The notes under the pieces were generated by a model. It made no database searches and was not told where the DNA came from. It saw only the letters and a program-made list of their open reading frames with translations. From Caulobacteraceae bacterium (GTDB lineage: Bacteria; Pseudomonadota; Alphaproteobacteria; Caulobacterales; Caulobacteraceae): 64,000 nt of DNA. The stretch is taken from the NCBI GenBank assembly GCA_947475415.1, contig CANJLH010000009.1:62001-126000 (forward strand), given 5' to 3'. The translations under genes and the position numbers were made by a program. Of the stretch, positions 1 to 9,967 are shown piece after piece. Positions within the stretch are counted from its first letter, which is position 1, and every line of letters begins with the position of its first letter.

Positions 1-297
1 CCAGGCGGCCATCACTTCGCCGTCCGCCGCCGCCGCCAGGTCGCCGACGCGGGGCCACCGGCGGATGAAGTCTAGGAAATAGGGAATCGCATGCGGCACC
101 GTGGTCTGCTGCAGCATCACCTCCGACAGCCAGACACGATAGGGATCGGCCCGCGCGCCGGCCGCCCGCGCCTGCGGCCGGATCCGCCAGGGCAGGTCGC
201 GGGCGTTGGCGTCGTACCAGGCGAGCAGGCGTGGGCGCAGGGATTTGGGCGACTTGGGTGGCATCAGCGGCAGAATAGCGCCCTGGCGCCCAGCCAT
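1..297 (-). CDS. mutY: A/G-specific adenine glycosylase MutY, N-terminal part (runs off the window)
   Basis: Reading the minus strand gives a protein whose first ~85 residues contain the HhH-GPD glycosylase opening: LLAWYDANARDLPW followed by DPYRVWLSEVMLQQTTV, which is diagnostic for MutY. The family removes adenine mispaired with 8-oxoguanine in the cytoplasm. Two in-frame ATGs are possible (297 or 264); the second begins MPPKSPKSLRP and fits family length better. The C-terminal catalytic core, iron-sulfur cluster and NUDIX-like domain lie outside the window. It is divergent from the DUF721 gene, with about 50 to 80 bp between the starts. Confidence 0.9.
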   Translation of the reverse strand, partial: MAGRQGAILPLMPPKSPKSLRPRLLAWYDANARDLPWRIRPQARAAGARADPYRVWLSEVMLQQTTVPHAIPYFLDFIRRWPRVGDLAAAADGEVMAAW

Positions 298-346
298 TGC
301 GGTTTTTTCACGAGGCTTCGGTCGCGGCGGCGGTCTATAAGTCCCC

Positions 347-898
347 ATGGTCCGCCGCCCGCTGCCAACCCCTGCTGAAGCCGCCGAGATCCTGGCGCGC
401 AAGCGCACGCGGCCGGCCCGCCGCCCGCCACCCCCGGCGGGCCGGGCGTTGACCAAATACATCAAGGAATTGGACGCCCGTTTCGGCCAGGGCCCCGGCG
501 CCCTGCAGGCCCGATGGCGCGAGATTGTCGGACCCGAGATCGCCCGGCGCACCGAGCCGGTGAAGCTGGGCAAACCCCGCAACGGTGCTGGCGCGGCCCT
601 TGAGATCCGCGTGGCCGGCGCGGCGGCCGCGATCGTGCAGCATCAGTCGGCGGAGATTCTGGCGCGGGTGAACCTGTTCCTGGGCTCGGGCGCCGTGGAG
701 CGGCTGCGCATCGTCCAGGGCCCTCTGCGCCCCCGGCCCGAGGCGCCGGCCAAGACACCCCGCCGCCGCCTACCGCCCCTCGACGCCGCGGCCGAAGCCG
801 AGCTCGCCGCCAGCCTGGCCCACGCCCCGGACACCGCATTGAAGGCGGCGCTGACCGCCCTGGGCCGCGGCGTGCTACGCCGCCAGGGACCGCAATGA
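347..898 (+). CDS. DUF721 / DciA-like protein
   Basis: 183 residues, arginine- and proline-rich at the N terminus. The central part (about 40-125) matches the DUF721 family: a WREIVGPEIARRTEPVKL segment, then a short beta region ending in hydrophobic helices (SAEILARVNLFLG). DUF721 includes DciA, which helps load the replicative helicase in many bacteria; whether this alphaproteobacterial copy does so is inference. No signal peptide or membrane segment is present, so it is cytoplasmic. It lies between mutY and a dsbA-like gene, an arrangement I associate with Caulobacteraceae. Confidence 0.75.
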   Translation: MVRRPLPTPAEAAEILARKRTRPARRPPPPAGRALTKYIKELDARFGQGPGALQARWREIVGPEIARRTEPVKLGKPRNGAGAALEIRVAGAAAAIVQHQSAEILARVNLFLGSGAVERLRIVQGPLRPRPEAPAKTPRRRLPPLDAAAEAELAASLAHAPDTALKAALTALGRGVLRRQGPQ

Positions 899-997
899 CC
901 TGATCCGTCGCCAACGGTTTTCGCCCGGGCAACGCCGATTCGGCGCCGGGCAGGGAATCGCGCTTAACTCTCAGCCACGACTCATAAGGGCCCGCCC

Positions 998-1609
998 ATG
1001 CCGAACCTGCCTCGCCGAATTCTGATCGTCGCCAGCATGGCCCTGGCCTTCGCCGGCTGCTCAAAGGCCGGCGGCGGGGGCGCATCCACCGACGACATGT
1101 CGCTGGGCGATCCCAAGTCCAAGGTTCAGGTTGTGGAATACGCCTCAGCGAGCTGCTCGCACTGCGCGCGCTGGAACAACGACGTATTTCCGGAATTCAA
1201 AAAGAAATACATCGACACCAACAAGGTCCACTACACTCTGCGCGAGTTCCTGACCCCGCCCCAGAATGTCGCCGCCGCCGGCTTCCTGACAGCCCGCTGC
1301 GCCGGCAAGGATAAGTATTTCCCCGCCCTTGATGCGATCTATCATAGCCAGGAGGAGATGTTTCAGACCGGCGACTACCGTGGCGTGCTGCTTCGCATCG
1401 CCCAGTCCATGGGTATGACCGAGAAGACCTTCAACGCCTGCGTTTCCGATGAGAAGGCGCTGAAGGCCCTGAATGATCGCGTCCAGAAGATCGTCAAGTC
1501 CGGCAAGATCTCGGCTACCCCCACCTTTGAGATCAACGGCAAGATCGTGAAGGAGGGCGAAGCCACCATGGCCGAACTCGACGCCGCGGTCGCCGCCGCC
1601 TCCAAATAG
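998..1609 (+). CDS. DsbA-family thiol:disulfide oxidoreductase, predicted lipoprotein
   Basis: 203 residues. The N terminus is a lipoprotein signal (basic MPNLPRR, hydrophobic core, lipobox ending at Cys21 in FAGC), followed by a Gly/Ser linker. The thioredoxin-like domain carries the redox motif CSHC at 53-56, and the cis-proline region is seen in [13 protein letters not shown] near the C terminus, as in DSBA-like thioredoxin (Thioredoxin_4) proteins. Role: disulfide formation or reduction in the periplasm; the substrate is unknown. It ends 22 bp before smc and may be co-transcribed with it. Confidence 0.88.
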   Translation: MPNLPRRILIVASMALAFAGCSKAGGGGASTDDMSLGDPKSKVQVVEYASASCSHCARWNNDVFPEFKKKYIDTNKVHYTLREFLTPPQNVAAAGFLTARCAGKDKYFPALDAIYHSQEEMFQTGDYRGVLLRIAQSMGMTEKTFNACVSDEKALKALNDRVQKIVKSGKISATPTFEINGKIVKEGEATMAELDAAVAAASK

Positions 1610-1631
1610 GCTGAGGGAGCCCAGTCACCCG

Positions 1632-4600
1632 GTGCACTTCCAGCGCATCAAGATCTCTGGCTTCAAGTCCTTCGTCGATCCGACGGAGTTCAGGATCGAG
1701 CCTGGAATCACCGGCGTCGTCGGCCCTAACGGCTGCGGGAAGTCCAATATCCTGGAGGCCCTGCGCTGGGTGATGGGCGCCAACTCCGCCAAGGCGATGC
1801 GGGCCGGCGGGATGGACGAGGTGATCTTCGCCGGTTCCGCCAACCGGCCCTCGCGCAATCACGCCGAAGTGGCGCTGACCATCGACAACGCCGACCGCAA
1901 GGCGCCGGCCGCATTCAACGCCGACCCGGTGCTTGAGGTGGTGCGGCGCATCGACAAGGGCGCCGGCTCCACCTACCGAATCAACGGTCGCGAGGTGCGC
2001 GCTCGCGACGTGCAGCTCTTGTTCGCTGACGCCTCCACCGGCTCCAATTCGCCCGCGCTGGTGCGTCAGGGCCAGATCTCCGAGCTGATCTCCGCCAAGC
2101 CGCAGAACCGCCGCCTGATTCTGGAAGAGGCCGCTGGCGTCTCCGGCCTGCATTCACGCCGTCACGAGGCGGAGCTGCGTCTGCGGGCCGCCGAGGCCAA
2201 CCTCACCCGCCTGGATGACGTCGTCCGCGAGCTTGACCTGAACCTCGCCAAGCTGAAGCGCGAAGCGCGTCAGGCGGAGCGCTACAAGAAACTTTCGACG
2301 GAGATACGCAGCCTGCAGGGGGCGGTGCTCTACGCCCGCTGGGCGGAGGCTGGCGAGGCCGCCGGTCGCCTGGCCGGCAAGGCCGAGACCGCCGGCCGCG
2401 CCGTGGAGGAGACCGCCCGCGCCGCCGCCGCCGTCAGCGCCCGCGCCGCCGCGGCGGAGGAGGCCATCAAGCCCCTGCGGGACGCCGAGACCGTCGCTGC
2501 GGCGGTGCTGCATCGCCTGGCCATCGAGAAGGACCGGATCGACCGAGAGGACGAAATCCTCGCCGCCGAGGTCGCCCGGCTCACCGCCGAACGCGCCCGA
2601 ATTGACGCCGACCGCGCCCGTGAGGCCCATATCGTCGAGGACGCGGAACGCGCGCTGGAGAATTTGGCCGGCGATCTCGTCGCCCTGGAAGCCGCCATCG
2701 CCGCCGCCCCGGCCCGGATTCCAGAACTAGAGGCCGCGGCGAAGGCCGCCGACGAGGCCCGCTCCGCCGCCGACGCCGAGGTCGAGGCCCTGGCCGCTGA
2801 CGCCGCCGCCGAGCAGGCGCGCCGCCGCGCCGCAGAGGCCCGGGTTGCTGAGGCCGAAACCCGCCTGTCGCGCACTCGCCGCGCCCTGGACCAGGCCCGC
2901 GGTGAGCGCGAGGTCCTGGGTCCCGCTGAAAACCCTGAGGCCGCACGCGCCCGCGCGGAGCTTGCGCAGGCTGAAACCGCACTGGCCGAGGCCCGCGCCG
3001 GCCTGGAGGCCGCGGAAGAGGCCCGCGCCGCCGCCGCCCTGGCCGAGATCGCGTTGCGCGAAGCCGCTCGCAAGCTGGACGAACAGCTTGGCCGCCTCAC
3101 CGCCGAAGCCCGCGCGCTGGCGCAGCTCGCCGCCCAGGCGCGCCGCGGCGGTTTTGCGCCTGCGCTGGACTCCGTGGCGCCGGACAAGGGTTATGAACAG
3201 GCCTTGGCCGCGGCCCTGGGCGATGACCTCGACGCAGCTCTGGACGCCAAGGCGCCGTCCTATTGGGGCGGTCGCGACGCCACGGCGCCTGAATGGCCCG
3301 CCGGCGCGAATCCGTTGGCTCCGCTGATCAAGGCGCCCCCCGCGCTGGCGGCGCGGCTGGCCTACACCGCCCTGGTCACCCGCGAGGATGGACCCCGGCT
3401 ACAGGGGCGCCTTGCGCCCGGCGCGCGACTGGTTTCTCGGGAAGGCGACCTCTGGCGTTGGGACGGATTCACCGCGCGGGCTGAGGCGCCCAGGCCCGCC
3501 GCCATCCGCCTGGAGCAGAAGAACCGCCTGGCCGAGGTGGAAGGCGAGATCGAGAAGCTTGAGCCCCGCGCCAAGGCTGACCGCGAGGCCTTGGCCGCCG
3601 CCGCCACCGCCCTGCGCGCCGCCGAGGAGACCCTGAAGTCCGCCCGCCGCGAGCCCCCCGCCGCCGAGTCCCGCGCCGCCGCCGCTCGAACCGCTGTGGA
3701 GAAGCTCGACCGCGACGCCGCCCGTCGCGAGGCGCACGCCCAATCCCTGGACGACGTGATCCGCCGCTTCGCCGCCGAACTTGAGGAAGCTGAGACCCTG
3801 CTGCGGGTGGCCGTCGCCGAGGCCGGCGCGCCACAAGAAGCCGAACTGGTGGCCGAACGCCTGGCGGCGGCCCGCGCCGCCGCCGGCCCCGCCCGCGAGG
3901 CGGCCGCGGCCGCGCGCGCCGCCCTGGACGCCGAGGTCCGCGAACGCGAAAGTCGCGCCCGGCGCCTGGAAAACCTCAGTCGCGATCGTGACGACTGGAG
4001 CCGCCGGGCCGCCGCGGCCAACAAGCGCATCGCCGACCTGGACGGCGCCAGGGTCCGGGCGGTGGCGGAATTGGACAAGGCCGAGGCTGCCCCCGCCACC
4101 CTGGAGGAACGCCGCGGCAAGCTGATGGACGAACTCGCGACCGCCGAAACCCGCCGCGACAAGGCGGGAGACGCCCTGGCCTTGGCGGAGACAGAGCGGG
4201 CCGAAGCTGACCGCGCCTCGCGCGCCGCTGACGCCGCCGCCGCGGAGGCGCGTGAGGTGCGCGCCAGCCTGGCCGCGCACCTGGAGGCGGCCGGCGAGCG
4301 TCTCAGCGAAGTCACCGCTCAGCTTCGCGATCAGGCTCAGATTGAGCCCGAGGACCTCGCCCGCCGGCTGGCCGATGAAGCGGTGGCGATTCCCGCCGAT
4401 CCCGGCGGCGTCGAGGCCCACCTCTATAATCTGGAGCGCCAGCGCGACGCCATCGGTCCGGTAAACCTGCGCGCCGATGACGAATCCGCCGAAGTCGGCG
4501 CGCGGCTGCAGACCCTGCAAACCGAACGGGCGGACCTGACCGGCGCCATCGCGCGCTTGCGCCAGGGGATAGATGAGCTCAACGGCGAAGGCCGTGAACG

Positions 4601-5075
4601 ACTGGTCGCCGCCTTCGGAATCATCAACGAGCACTTCAAGACCCTGTTCGACGCCCTGTTCCAAGGCGGTCAGGCCGAATTGCGGTTGGTGGAATCCGAT
4701 GACCCCCTGGAGGCCGGCCTGGAGATCTACGCCTGCCCACCCGGCAAGCGACTTTCCACCATGAGCCTGATGAGCGGCGGCGAGCAGGCCTTAACCGCCG
4801 CGGCGCTGATCTTCGCGGTGTTCCTGGCCAATCCCGCCCCGGTCTGCGTGCTGGACGAAGTGGACGCGCCGCTTGACGACGCCAATGTGGACAGGTTCTG
4901 CAATCTTCTGGACGAGATGCGGAACCGAACCGACACCCGCTTCATCGCCATCACTCACAATCCGGTCACCATGGCGCGCATGGATCGACTGTTCGGCGTG
5001 ACCATGGCCGAGCGCGGCGTCTCCCAACTGGTCTCCGTTGACCTGCGCCAGGCCGAGGCCATGGCGGCGCAGTAG
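1632..5075 (+). CDS. smc: Chromosome segregation ATPase Smc
   Basis: 1147 residues, the usual Smc length. Walker [10 protein letters not shown] is at 31-39; two very Ala/Arg/Glu-rich coiled-coil arms flank a hinge around 510-640. The C-terminal head has the SGGEQ signature and the Walker B segment [13 protein letters not shown]. It starts with GTG at 1632, giving [14 protein letters not shown], the canonical Smc N terminus. Smc is the core ATPase of bacterial condensin and acts with ScpA/ScpB on the nucleoid; no scp gene is in the window. Confidence 0.97.
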   Translation: MHFQRIKISGFKSFVDPTEFRIEPGITGVVGPNGCGKSNILEALRWVMGANSAKAMRAGGMDEVIFAGSANRPSRNHAEVALTIDNADRKAPAAFNADPVLEVVRRIDKGAGSTYRINGREVRARDVQLLFADASTGSNSPALVRQGQISELISAKPQNRRLILEEAAGVSGLHSRRHEAELRLRAAEANLTRLDDVVRELDLNLAKLKREARQAERYKKLSTEIRSLQGAVLYARWAEAGEAAGRLAGKAETAGRAVEETARAAAAVSARAAAAEEAIKPLRDAETVAAAVLHRLAIEKDRIDREDEILAAEVARLTAERARIDADRAREAHIVEDAERALENLAGDLVALEAAIAAAPARIPELEAAAKAADEARSAADAEVEALAADAAAEQARRRAAEARVAEAETRLSRTRRALDQARGEREVLGPAENPEAARARAELAQAETALAEARAGLEAAEEARAAAALAEIALREAARKLDEQLGRLTAEARALAQLAAQARRGGFAPALDSVAPDKGYEQALAAALGDDLDAALDAKAPSYWGGRDATAPEWPAGANPLAPLIKAPPALAARLAYTALVTREDGPRLQGRLAPGARLVSREGDLWRWDGFTARAEAPRPAAIRLEQKNRLAEVEGEIEKLEPRAKADREALAAAATALRAAEETLKSARREPPAAESRAAAARTAVEKLDRDAARREAHAQSLDDVIRRFAAELEEAETLLRVAVAEAGAPQEAELVAERLAAARAAAGPAREAAAAARAALDAEVRERESRARRLENLSRDRDDWSRRAAAANKRIADLDGARVRAVAELDKAEAAPATLEERRGKLMDELATAETRRDKAGDALALAETERAEADRASRAADAAAAEAREVRASLAAHLEAAGERLSEVTAQLRDQAQIEPEDLARRLADEAVAIPADPGGVEAHLYNLERQRDAIGPVNLRADDESAEVGARLQTLQTERADLTGAIARLRQGIDELNGEGRERLVAAFGIINEHFKTLFDALFQGGQAELRLVESDDPLEAGLEIYACPPGKRLSTMSLMSGGEQALTAAALIFAVFLANPAPVCVLDEVDAPLDDANVDRFCNLLDEMRNRTDTRFIAITHNPVTMARMDRLFGVTMAERGVSQLVSVDLRQAEAMAAQ

Positions 5076-5077
5076 CC

Positions 5078-5119
5078 GCACGACGCGACGATCTGTCCGA
5101 GTCGTGTGATTATTCAATT
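5078..5119 (+). terminator. Possible terminator after smc
   Basis: Just after the smc stop, CACGAC pairs with GTCGTG across a long loop and is followed by a T-rich stretch ending in TTTTTT. The stem is short, so this is a weak prediction. Confidence 0.35.
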
Positions 5120-5151
5120 TTTTCAATGCAATAAAAGGCGATCTCCCAGCC

Positions 5152-5176
5152 TTGACGCCCTTCGCCTGCGTCTATA
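5152..5176 (+). promoter_or_regulatory. Housekeeping-type promoter of the atp (F0) operon
   Basis: TTGACG (5152-5157), a 13-nt spacer, then TCTATA (5171-5176) closely resembles the Caulobacter sigma-73 consensus TTGACG-N10-14-GCTANA. It lies about 70 bp upstream of the atpI start, in the only non-coding gap before the F0 genes. Confidence 0.6.
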
Positions 5177-5243
5177 GGTTCCGCGCGACCTGAAGCCCCC
5201 CGCTGCGGCGGCCCTGTCGCGGCCGAAGAGGCCTGACGACAGC

Positions 5244-5594
5244 ATGCCGGAGCCGGACGAACCGCAATCTGAGGCGAGCGATCGCTTCGAGGCGCGGCTG
5301 GAAGCGGCTGAAGCGGCGCAGGCCAGGCGTGAGGGCAACGACTCTCACCAGGCCATGGCGCAGGGTTACCGCTTCCTGGGTGAAGTGGTCGGGGGCGTTT
5401 TTATGGGTGTCGGCCTTGGCTGGCTTCTGGATCGCCTCGCGGGCACTGCGCCTTTGGGGCTGATCGCGGGCCTGTTGGCCGGGTCGGGATTATCGATCTT
5501 CGTGGCGGTGCGCACCGCAGCGAGGATGACAAAGGATGAGTTGGCGAAGGCCGGGTCCCTGCCCGTCGTTCCCGACGATGAAGACGAGGATTGA
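5244..5594 (+). CDS. atpI: F0F1 ATP synthase subunit I (AtpI/AtpZ-type)
   Basis: 116 residues: a charged N-terminal helix (about 1-38), then two predicted membrane helices with the family-typical AQGYRFLGEVVGGVFMGVGLGWLLD and a second helix around GLIAGLLAGSGLSI. AtpI proteins assist c-ring assembly or Mg2+ supply for ATP synthase in the inner membrane. It is the first gene of the F0 operon, 8 bp before atpB. The assignment rests on sequence pattern plus operon position. Confidence 0.88.
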   Translation: MPEPDEPQSEASDRFEARLEAAEAAQARREGNDSHQAMAQGYRFLGEVVGGVFMGVGLGWLLDRLAGTAPLGLIAGLLAGSGLSIFVAVRTAARMTKDELAKAGSLPVVPDDEDED

Positions 5595-5602
5595 GGCCGT
5601 AA

Positions 5603-6430
5603 ATGGCTGAACAGCCTGCCATCGAACCGATGCACCAGTTCCTGATCCACAAGTTGGTTCAGGGGCCGGTCTTTCAGATCGGCGGCGTCAATTTCGACAT
5701 GTCGATCACCAACTCGGTGGCCAGCATGCTGGTCGGCGCTGCACTCATCGTGGTGTTTTTCCTGACCACGGCGCGCGGCTCCATCGTGCCGAACCGCGCT
5801 CAGGCGGTGGTCGAGGCGCTCTACAATATCGTCGACCGGATCCTGGTCACACCGATCATCGGCCACCATGGCCGTCCCTATATTCCATACCTCTTCACCC
5901 TATTCATGGTGATCGCCGTCCTCAATCTGATGGGGGTGGTCCTGGCCTTCGGCAACTTGGCCGGCCAGTCCTGGACCTTCACTGTCACCTCCCAGTTGGC
6001 GGTGACCGCGACGCTGGCGGTGCTCACCTTCTTCAGCGTCTTCATCCTGGGCTTCATCAAGCACGGACCTAAATTCCTAACCCTGTTCGCGCCCTCCGGC
6101 ATGCCGCCGGCGCTGCTGGTGTTCATGGTGCCGATCGAGATGCTGTCCTACTTCGTGCGGCCGATCACCCTGGCCATGCGTCTGTTCGGCAATATGCTCG
6201 GCGGCCACGTGGTGATGAGCCTGTTCGGCTCCTTCGTGGTGGCCCTGGGGATCGTCGCACTGTCGGGCGGTGTCGCCACCCTTGCGCTGATCCCAAGCGT
6301 CCTGTCCTTTGCGATGATCGTCGCCCTGACCGGTCTGGAGCTGGTGGTGGCGATCCTGCAGGCCTTCGTGTTCACCGCGCTGGCCACCGTCTACCTCAAC
6401 GAGGTCGTGAACTTCGGTCACGGCCACTAG
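5603..6430 (+). CDS. atpB: ATP synthase F0 subunit a
   Basis: 275 residues with several hydrophobic helices. The conserved proton-channel helix is visible in RPITLAMRLFGNMLGGHVVM, containing the essential arginine, and the C-terminal helix in GLELVVAILQAFVFTALATVYLNEV. The integral membrane subunit forms the half-channels that feed the c-ring. The gene starts 8 bp after atpI and is followed by atpE. Length and motifs are typical. Confidence 0.97.
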   Translation: MAEQPAIEPMHQFLIHKLVQGPVFQIGGVNFDMSITNSVASMLVGAALIVVFFLTTARGSIVPNRAQAVVEALYNIVDRILVTPIIGHHGRPYIPYLFTLFMVIAVLNLMGVVLAFGNLAGQSWTFTVTSQLAVTATLAVLTFFSVFILGFIKHGPKFLTLFAPSGMPPALLVFMVPIEMLSYFVRPITLAMRLFGNMLGGHVVMSLFGSFVVALGIVALSGGVATLALIPSVLSFAMIVALTGLELVVAILQAFVFTALATVYLNEVVNFGHGH

Positions 6431-6464
6431 CCAACAACCCCAATCCTTCAAGAGGACTAATCAA

Positions 6465-6692
6465 ATGGAAGCTGAAGCCGCGAAGCTGATCGGCGCAGGT
6501 CTCGCCACATCGGGTATGATCGGGGCCGGTATTGGCCTGGGCGTCCTGTTCGGAAACTATCTGCAAGCCGCGATCCGCAATCCGGCCGCCGCCGCCAGCC
6601 AGCAGACCATGCTGTTCCTGGGCATGGCGCTCACCGAAACCATGGGCCTGTTCGCCTTCGTGGTATCGCTGATCATCCTGTTCGCCTCCTGA
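6465..6692 (+). CDS. atpE: ATP synthase F0 subunit c
   Basis: 75 residues forming a helical hairpin: a glycine-rich first helix (GAGLATSGMIGAGIGLGVLFG), the polar loop around RNPAA, and a second helix with the proton-binding carboxylate Glu58 in ALTETMGLFAF. It forms the rotary c-ring in the inner membrane. An AGAGGA ribosome binding site precedes the start in the 34-bp gap after atpB. Confidence 0.97.
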   Translation: MEAEAAKLIGAGLATSGMIGAGIGLGVLFGNYLQAAIRNPAAAASQQTMLFLGMALTETMGLFAFVVSLIILFAS

Positions 6693-6711
6693 GACCCTAG
6701 TCAGGACGCCG

Positions 6712-7293
6712 ATGGCGATGCAGCAACAGGAAGACTCCGCGCCGGCCATGCCCGGTCACGAACCCGTGGCCGCGCACGAGGGCGCAGCCGGGACTGAAGG
6801 CCATTCCGGCGGCATGCCGCAATTCGACTTCGCCCAGTGGCCCGGCCAGATCGCCTGGTTCCTGATCGTCTTCTTCGGCCTCCTGCTGTTTGTTCGCTTC
6901 TTCGCCGCGCCCAAGGTGGGCGGGACGATCGAGCTGCGCGAAACCAAGATCGCCGACGACATCGCCCAAGCCCGGCAGCTGAAGTCGGAGGCCGACGCCC
7001 AGGCGGAGGCCGCGGCCACCGATCGGGCCCGGTCGCGGGCCGAGGCGAATAAGCTGGCTCAGGAATCCAAGGCGAAGGCCCGCGCCGAGGTCGCCGAACG
7101 TCTGGCGGCCGAAGAGGCCAAGCTGGCCGAGACCACCGCCACGGCCGAGGCCGCCATCGCTCAGGCGCGGTCCAAGGCTATGACCAACGTGGGCGATATC
7201 GCCCAGCAGACGGCGCTGGCCATCGTCGAGAAGCTCACCGGCCGTGCGGCCAGCGCCGGTGAATCCGCGGCCATCAAGGCCGGCAGGGGTTGA
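6712..7293 (+). CDS. atpF': ATP synthase F0 subunit b' (AtpF'/AtpG type)
   Basis: 193 residues. A flexible 40-residue N terminus precedes one membrane helix (QIAWFLIVFFGLLLFVRFF), then a long Ala/Glu/Lys coiled-coil stalk. Alphaproteobacteria commonly have paired b and b' stator subunits, and this is the first of the pair. Its stop codon is followed two bases later by the ATG of the b gene, so the two are probably translationally coupled. Confidence 0.93.
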   Translation: MAMQQQEDSAPAMPGHEPVAAHEGAAGTEGHSGGMPQFDFAQWPGQIAWFLIVFFGLLLFVRFFAAPKVGGTIELRETKIADDIAQARQLKSEADAQAEAAATDRARSRAEANKLAQESKAKARAEVAERLAAEEAKLAETTATAEAAIAQARSKAMTNVGDIAQQTALAIVEKLTGRAASAGESAAIKAGRG

Positions 7294-7295
7294 AC

Positions 7296-7799
7296 ATGGA
7301 ACATCTGCTGACCGACAACCACTTCTACGTCGGCGCCGCTCTCGTCGTGCTGCTGGCCATCCTGATGGCCGCCGGCGTGCACAAGCTTGCGTGGGCCTAC
7401 CTCGGCGATGCCGGCGCCAAGGTCCAGGCACAGTTGGATGAGGCCGCGTCGCTGCGCAAGGAAGCTCAGGATCTGCTAGCCCAGATCAAGGAACAGCGCG
7501 CAGAGGCTGAACGTCAGGCCGTCGCCACGATGGAAGCGGCAAAGGCCGAGGCCGCCCGCATGCAGAGCGAGGCCCAAGCCAACCTCGCCGAACAGATCAC
7601 CCGCCGCGGCCAACTCGCCGAGCGTCGCATCGCTGTCGCCGAGGCTCAGGCCGCCGCCGACGTCAAGGCCGCCGCCGCCGATCTCGCCACGCAGATGGCC
7701 GAACAAGTCCTGGCCGGCCGCCTCAACGGCGCCAAGTCCGATCCCTTGATCGACCAGGCCCTGGAACAGCTGGCTGGCAGGGCGTTCGCGGCGCGCTAA
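7296..7799 (+). CDS. atpF: ATP synthase F0 subunit b
   Basis: 167 residues from the ATG at 7296 (MEHLLTDN). This ATG is preferred over an upstream TTG at 7290 because AGGGG at 7285-7289 is well spaced from it. One N-terminal membrane helix (FYVGAALVVLLAILMAAGV) is followed by an alanine-rich stalk. It is the peripheral stator partner of b'. It is the last gene of the F0 operon; the F1 genes are not in the window, as is usual when F0 and F1 are split in alphaproteobacteria. Confidence 0.94.
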   Translation: MEHLLTDNHFYVGAALVVLLAILMAAGVHKLAWAYLGDAGAKVQAQLDEAASLRKEAQDLLAQIKEQRAEAERQAVATMEAAKAEAARMQSEAQANLAEQITRRGQLAERRIAVAEAQAAADVKAAAADLATQMAEQVLAGRLNGAKSDPLIDQALEQLAGRAFAAR

Positions 7800-7854
7800 G
7801 CGTCCGGCGCTCGCCAGAGGCCAGCGCGTCAAACAACCGAAAATCAGGTGACGC

Positions 7855-8262
7855 CTATACCGCGGCGCGGCGGCGGAGGTGGCGGCGGCTGCGGGCCAAG
7901 AACCGACCACGGGAGGGAAGCACCAGCCGTTCGACCCGCAGCATCTGCTGCCAGGTGAAGGCGATGACCTCCGGGTCGCGCCGCAATAGACGACGCAGCG
8001 GCGATACCATCCGCGGGTGAGCTCGCTGGAATTTCACAAACTGTCGGCGCGCCTTGAACGAGTTGCGCAGGATCAGCATCAGCCCGACCACGATAACCGG
8101 GATGCCTCCGGGACCCGGCAGCGGCGACACAAGCACGCCGGCCAGGCAAACCAAGATTCCAAGCACAACAAGCGCGGGCCGCAGCACCCGGCCGGCGACC
8201 TCCTTTGCGAGATCGTCAGTGGCGTAGCGACGCGCGCGCGACATGGTCAGAGCTATGGACAC
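7855..8262 (-). CDS. Small membrane protein, PGPGW-like
   Basis: 135 residues. Two hydrophobic stretches (VLRPALVVLGILVCLAGVLV and GIPVIVVGLMLILR) surround PLPGPGGIPV, which resembles the PGPGW transmembrane family. The C-terminal 70 residues are strongly basic (many Arg) and predicted cytoplasmic. An alternative start is Met7 (8244). Function is unknown. It is convergent with the atp operon and is probably monocistronic. Confidence 0.7.
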   Translation of the reverse strand: MSIALTMSRARRYATDDLAKEVAGRVLRPALVVLGILVCLAGVLVSPLPGPGGIPVIVVGLMLILRNSFKARRQFVKFQRAHPRMVSPLRRLLRRDPEVIAFTWQQMLRVERLVLPSRGRFLARSRRHLRRRAAV

Positions 8263-8416
8263 GGGGTTACTCGAATAAGAGGTACGTGGCCGCGCTTCTG
8301 AAGGGGGAGGTCAGGCCGCTGGCACGCACCTCCCATATGCGTGCGCGCTGGCGGAACGTAAAGACAACGACTCGTTAATTTCATATTTGAGGCCGTAAAT
8401 CCTGGATCTGATGCGT

Positions 8417-9967
8417 TCAGGACACAGTTGCGCCGCTTTCTCGCCACGTCAGCCGGGGCTTGCGCGCCGCCAGGGTCTCGTCCAGCCGGCGCAGAGGCGC
8501 CATTTGCGGCGCCGCCTTGAACCGTTTGGCCTCGCCGCCCTTCGCCGCGGCGGCCAGGACGCGAATCACCTCGCAGAAGCGATCCAGTTCGCGGCGTGAT
8601 TCGGTCTCCGTGGGCTCGATCAGCATCGCCCCATGCACCACCAGCGGGAAGTACATGGTCATTGGGTGAAACCCCTCGTCGATCATCGCCTTGGCGAAGT
8701 CCAGGGTGGTGACGCCGGTTCCCTCCAGCCATCGGTCATCGAACAAGGCTTCGTGCATGCACGGCCCGTCCGGGAAGGCCGCAGTCATCACATCGCTCAG
8801 ACGGGCCTTGATGTAGTTGGCGTTGAGCACCGCGTCCTCGGCCGCCTGACGCAGGCCGTCGGCGCCGTGACTGAGCATATAGGCGTAGGCCCGCACGAAC
8901 ATGCCCATTTGGCCATGGAAGGCGCACATGCGGCCAAAGCCACGGTCCTCCTCCTTCAGCTCCAGTCCGCTGGCGCTGTGCACGATCCAGGGCGCTGGGG
9001 CGAAGGGGGCCAGGGCCTGCGACAACACCACCGGCCCGGCGCCCGGCCCACCTCCTCCGTGGGGGGTGGAGAAGGTCTTGTGCAGGTTGATGTGCATGGC
9101 GTCGACGCCCAGGTCGCCGGGGCGCACGCGGCCGACGATGGCGTTGAAATTGGCTCCGTCGCAGTAGAAATAGGCCCCGGCCTCGTGGGTTAGTCGAGCG
9201 ATTTCAATGATATCGCGCTCGAACAGGCCGCAGGTGTTGGGGTTGGTGACCATGATCGCCGCCACGTCCGGGCCCAGCTTGGCGGCGAGGTCGGCGAGGT
9301 CGACGCGGCCGTCGGCGGTCTGGGCGATTTCGGTGACCTCATAGCCGACGAAGGCCGCGGTGGCGGGATTGGTGCCGTGGGCGGAGGTGGGGGTGAGCAC
9401 CCGGCGGCGCGCGGCGTCGCCCTTCGCCTCGTGGGCCGCCCGGATGGCCAGCAGGCCGCAGAGCTCCCCGTGTGCGCCGGCCTTGGGCGACAGGGCCACC
9501 GCCGGCATGCCGGTGAGCGTCTTCAGCCAGTGCGCCAACTGGTCCATCAGCTGCAGCGCCCCCTGCACGGTGGAGACCGGCTGCAGGGGGTGGATGTCGG
9601 CGAACCCCGCCATCCGCGCCGCCTTCTCGTTCAGGCGCGGATTGTGCTTCATGGTGCACGAGCCCAGCGGATAAAGCGCCAGGTCGATGGCGTGGTTCTT
9701 CTGGCTCAGCCGCACATAGTGGCGCACGGCCTCCGGCTCCGACAGGCCCGGAAGTCCGATGGGCGCCGTGCGGGTCAGGCCGGCCAGGTCGGAGGCGTCC
9801 AGGGCCGCATCCTCAAGATCGACACCGGTGCGGTCGGCCCCGCCGACCTCGAACAGCAGCAGCTCGTCCTGCAGCAGGCCGCGCCCGCCAGCGATGGCGC
9901 CCTGCGCCGCCGAGTCTGAAATCTCCAGATCCGGCTGGGTGGGCCGGCCCACATTCGCCATCGCCAT
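8417..9967 (-). CDS. gcvPB: Glycine dehydrogenase (decarboxylating) subunit 2, P-protein C-terminal half
   Basis: 516 residues. The PLP-binding lysine is Lys297 in MHINLHKTFSTPHGGGGPG, and other P-protein motifs are TSAHGTNPA and YCDGANFNAI. The family decarboxylates glycine and transfers the aminomethyl group to lipoyl GcvH. It is the last gene of the operon, and its start overlaps the stop of gcvPA at 9967. The split two-subunit form replaces the long single-chain GcvP found in E. coli. Confidence 0.96.
   Translation of the reverse strand: MAMANVGRPTQPDLEISDSAAQGAIAGGRGLLQDELLLFEVGGADRTGVDLEDAALDASDLAGLTRTAPIGLPGLSEPEAVRHYVRLSQKNHAIDLALYPLGSCTMKHNPRLNEKAARMAGFADIHPLQPVSTVQGALQLMDQLAHWLKTLTGMPAVALSPKAGAHGELCGLLAIRAAHEAKGDAARRRVLTPTSAHGTNPATAAFVGYEVTEIAQTADGRVDLADLAAKLGPDVAAIMVTNPNTCGLFERDIIEIARLTHEAGAYFYCDGANFNAIVGRVRPGDLGVDAMHINLHKTFSTPHGGGGPGAGPVVLSQALAPFAPAPWIVHSASGLELKEEDRGFGRMCAFHGQMGMFVRAYAYMLSHGADGLRQAAEDAVLNANYIKARLSDVMTAAFPDGPCMHEALFDDRWLEGTGVTTLDFAKAMIDEGFHPMTMYFPLVVHGAMLIEPTETESRRELDRFCEVIRVLAAAAKGGEAKRFKAAPQMAPLRRLDETLAARKPRLTWRESGATVS

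Noticed and set aside
8353-8376. GGAAC-N15-CGTT on the plus strand between the PGPGW-like gene and gcvPB
   Set aside because: The spacer is one base short of the consensus range and no plus-strand gene follows.
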